Positions 5,587 to 6,543 of a stretch of 6,543 bases of DNA are shown piece by piece. The stretch lies in contig RFJF01000919.1 in assembly GCA_003695455.1 (NCBI GenBank), forward strand, positions 1 to 6,543. The letters are read 5' to 3'. The DNA is from Chloroflexota bacterium (GTDB lineage Bacteria > Chloroflexota > Anaerolineae > 4572-78 > J111). The notes under the pieces are model-generated. The model saw nothing but the letters and a program-made list of their open reading frames with translations, was not told the origin of the DNA and ran no database searches. How positions within the stretch are numbered: the stretch's first letter is position 1; each line of letters begins with the position of its first letter. A program made the position numbers and the translations under genes.

Positions 5587-6543
5587 TCACTTGCTGCGTT
5601 CCAGCAGAGGCAGGTACACGTTGTTGGCGCTGGGGAACGTGGACGGCGGAACGGCCAGCCGCGTTGCCGGGTCACCGAACAGAATGAAGGTTTGCACGGT
5701 TTCACTCCAGTTCGGATTCTGCGCCAGCGCCGAAACCTGGGCCGCAGTTGTGGCCGCGCCAATTTGCCACAGCCCGTCGTTGAACAGCGCATCGTAAAAT
5801 CCGTTCAGCAACGCCCGGTGACCACCGGGAAAATCCACTGCCGCCGACGCCCAAACCGCCACCGCGCCGCCGTTTGTGGGGCGATGCAGGCTCTCTGCCA
5901 GCGCCTCCACCGACTGCACGCCGGTGAAAAAACCGTTCAGGCAATCGCCCGCCGTCACCACGGGCAGCCGGTTGGCGTTGGTCAGCGCCGCCGCATCCGC
6001 CGAGCCAAAAATCAACTGCTGGTTGCCGTCCCAGTAGCCCCACTTGTTCATACTGCCGTGCCCGGCATAATTGACCAGCAGCGCGCCACCGTTAATCTGC
6101 GCCGCAATTTCGGTGGTGGGGTCGCCGGGCGGAAAATTGGCGGCGTACACCCGCGCCGCACCGAAATCGGCAGGCAGGCGCGCCGCCAGCTCCTCGGAAA
6201 TGGCCTCAAACGCGGTGTCATCGTCATCTGCTACCAGCAGGGCCTGCGTGTTCCACCCGCCGTCCGGCGGCGATTGCTCGTAGCGGATAATTTTGTCCAC
6301 CAAATCATCTACCTGCCCGGCCGTTTGCGCGCTCAACCGGCCCACAAACATATCCGGCAGCACATCATTGCCGCTGACCTGCACAAACCAGTTGTCAGAG
6401 GGCGTGTCGCCCAGCAAACTTGTTTGCACAATCTGCGACGGCACAAAATTGACGCTGCCGGTGTTGAAATTATCGCGGAAATCCTGCGTGGCGTCGCCCA
6501 CCAGCAGCACAAACGCCGGGGCCGGCGGAGTCCACTGCTGATA
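5587..6543 (-). CDS. Gingipain-type (C25) cysteine peptidase, C-terminal part
   Basis: The last 318 codons are visible and the frame is open to the window edge, so the gene starts outside. The sequence matches the catalytic domain of peptidase family C25: FVLLVGDATQD (11-21 of the visible part), DMFVGRLSAQT (64-74), LLVNYAGHGSMNKWG (155-169) with catalytic His162, VVTAGDCLNGFF (195-206) with catalytic Cys201, AVAVWASAA, and the closing motif QTFILFGDPATRL (284-296). Both members of the His/Cys dyad are present, so the domain is probably active. Gingipain relatives are secreted; no signal peptide can be checked here. After the domain comes a short Pro/Ser linker and the tail NNVYLPLLERSK at the C-terminus. 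From memory, similar YLPL tails recur at the ends of secreted Chloroflexota proteins. No functional link with the nag operon is evident. Confidence 0.88.
   Translation of the reverse strand, partial: YQQWTPPAPAFVLLVGDATQDFRDNFNTGSVNFVPSQIVQTSLLGDTPSDNWFVQVSGNDVLPDMFVGRLSAQTAGQVDDLVDKIIRYEQSPPDGGWNTQALLVADDDDTAFEAISEELAARLPADFGAARVYAANFPPGDPTTEIAAQINGGALLVNYAGHGSMNKWGYWDGNQQLIFGSADAAALTNANRLPVVTAGDCLNGFFTGVQSVEALAESLHRPTNGGAVAVWASAAVDFPGGHRALLNGFYDALFNDGLWQIGAATTAAQVSALAQNPNWSETVQTFILFGDPATRLAVPPSTFPSANNVYLPLLERSK

Noticed and set aside
5091..5792. Upstream in-frame extension of the oxidoreductase to 580 residues
   Set aside because: The internal ATG at 5090 has an excellent Shine-Dalgarno and begins the Rossmann fold at the expected distance. 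The extension has biased low-quality composition, runs antisense to the MATE remnant and overlaps the peptidase gene.
1..6543. CRISPR arrays, tRNA or rRNA genes, transposases, phage or defence genes
   Set aside because: I saw no regularly spaced direct repeats, no tRNA-like cloverleaf, and no transposase, integrase or defence-protein motifs on either strand.

Overview
The window looks like chromosomal DNA from a Chloroflexota bacterium, probably of the Anaerolineae or Caldilineae kind. This is an inference. It rests on moderately high GC, a LysM-like domain fused to a family 5 solute-binding protein, a gingipain-type (C25) secreted peptidase whose C-terminus carries a 'YLPL' tail, and the sequence style of the NagA/NagB pair. 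All intact genes lie on the minus strand, so transcription runs from high to low coordinates.

Layout, in the direction of transcription. (1) 6543-5587 is the C-terminal part of a secreted C25 cysteine peptidase, cut by the window edge. (2) 5586-5091 holds no intact gene. It contains a 13-bp-arm inverted repeat (5467-5520) and, on the plus strand, the frameshifted 3' remnant of a MATE-family efflux transporter (about 5188-5462). A plausible minus-strand promoter (5148-5176) lies just beside this remnant. (3) 5090-4050 encodes a Gfo/Idh/MocA-family NAD(P)-dependent oxidoreductase. (4) 4049-3843 is a 207-bp control region with a good sigma70-type promoter (TTGACA, 17 bp, TAAGCT), a 27-bp inverted/direct-repeat operator candidate over the predicted transcription start, several further GTGnAACG-like half-sites and a perfect 14-bp palindrome. 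(5) 3842-827 is a tight three-gene operon: a LacI-family regulator, nagA (GlcNAc-6-phosphate deacetylase) and nagB (glucosamine-6-phosphate deaminase), joined by two ATGA stop/start overlaps. (6) 826-702 is a 125-bp spacer with five TTGAAC repeats. (7) 701-1 is the 5' part of an ABC-transporter solute-binding protein gene (SBP_bac_5 type), with a signal peptide and an N-terminal LysM-like domain but no lipobox cysteine.

Together, regions 3 to 7 read as an amino-sugar uptake and breakdown locus. The solute-binding protein would capture an oligosaccharide or glycopeptide outside the cell, NagA and NagB would turn GlcNAc-6-P into fructose-6-P, acetate and ammonia, and the LacI-type protein would control its own operon. 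No GlcNAc kinase, permease or glycosidase is visible here; they would have to lie outside the window. NagA and NagB both deviate from the E. coli enzymes at active-site motifs.

I see no clearly new defence, mobile or RNA system. The most interesting features are the multi-site operator region, the decayed MATE gene, the LysM-tethered binding protein without a lipobox, and the TTGAAC repeat cluster.
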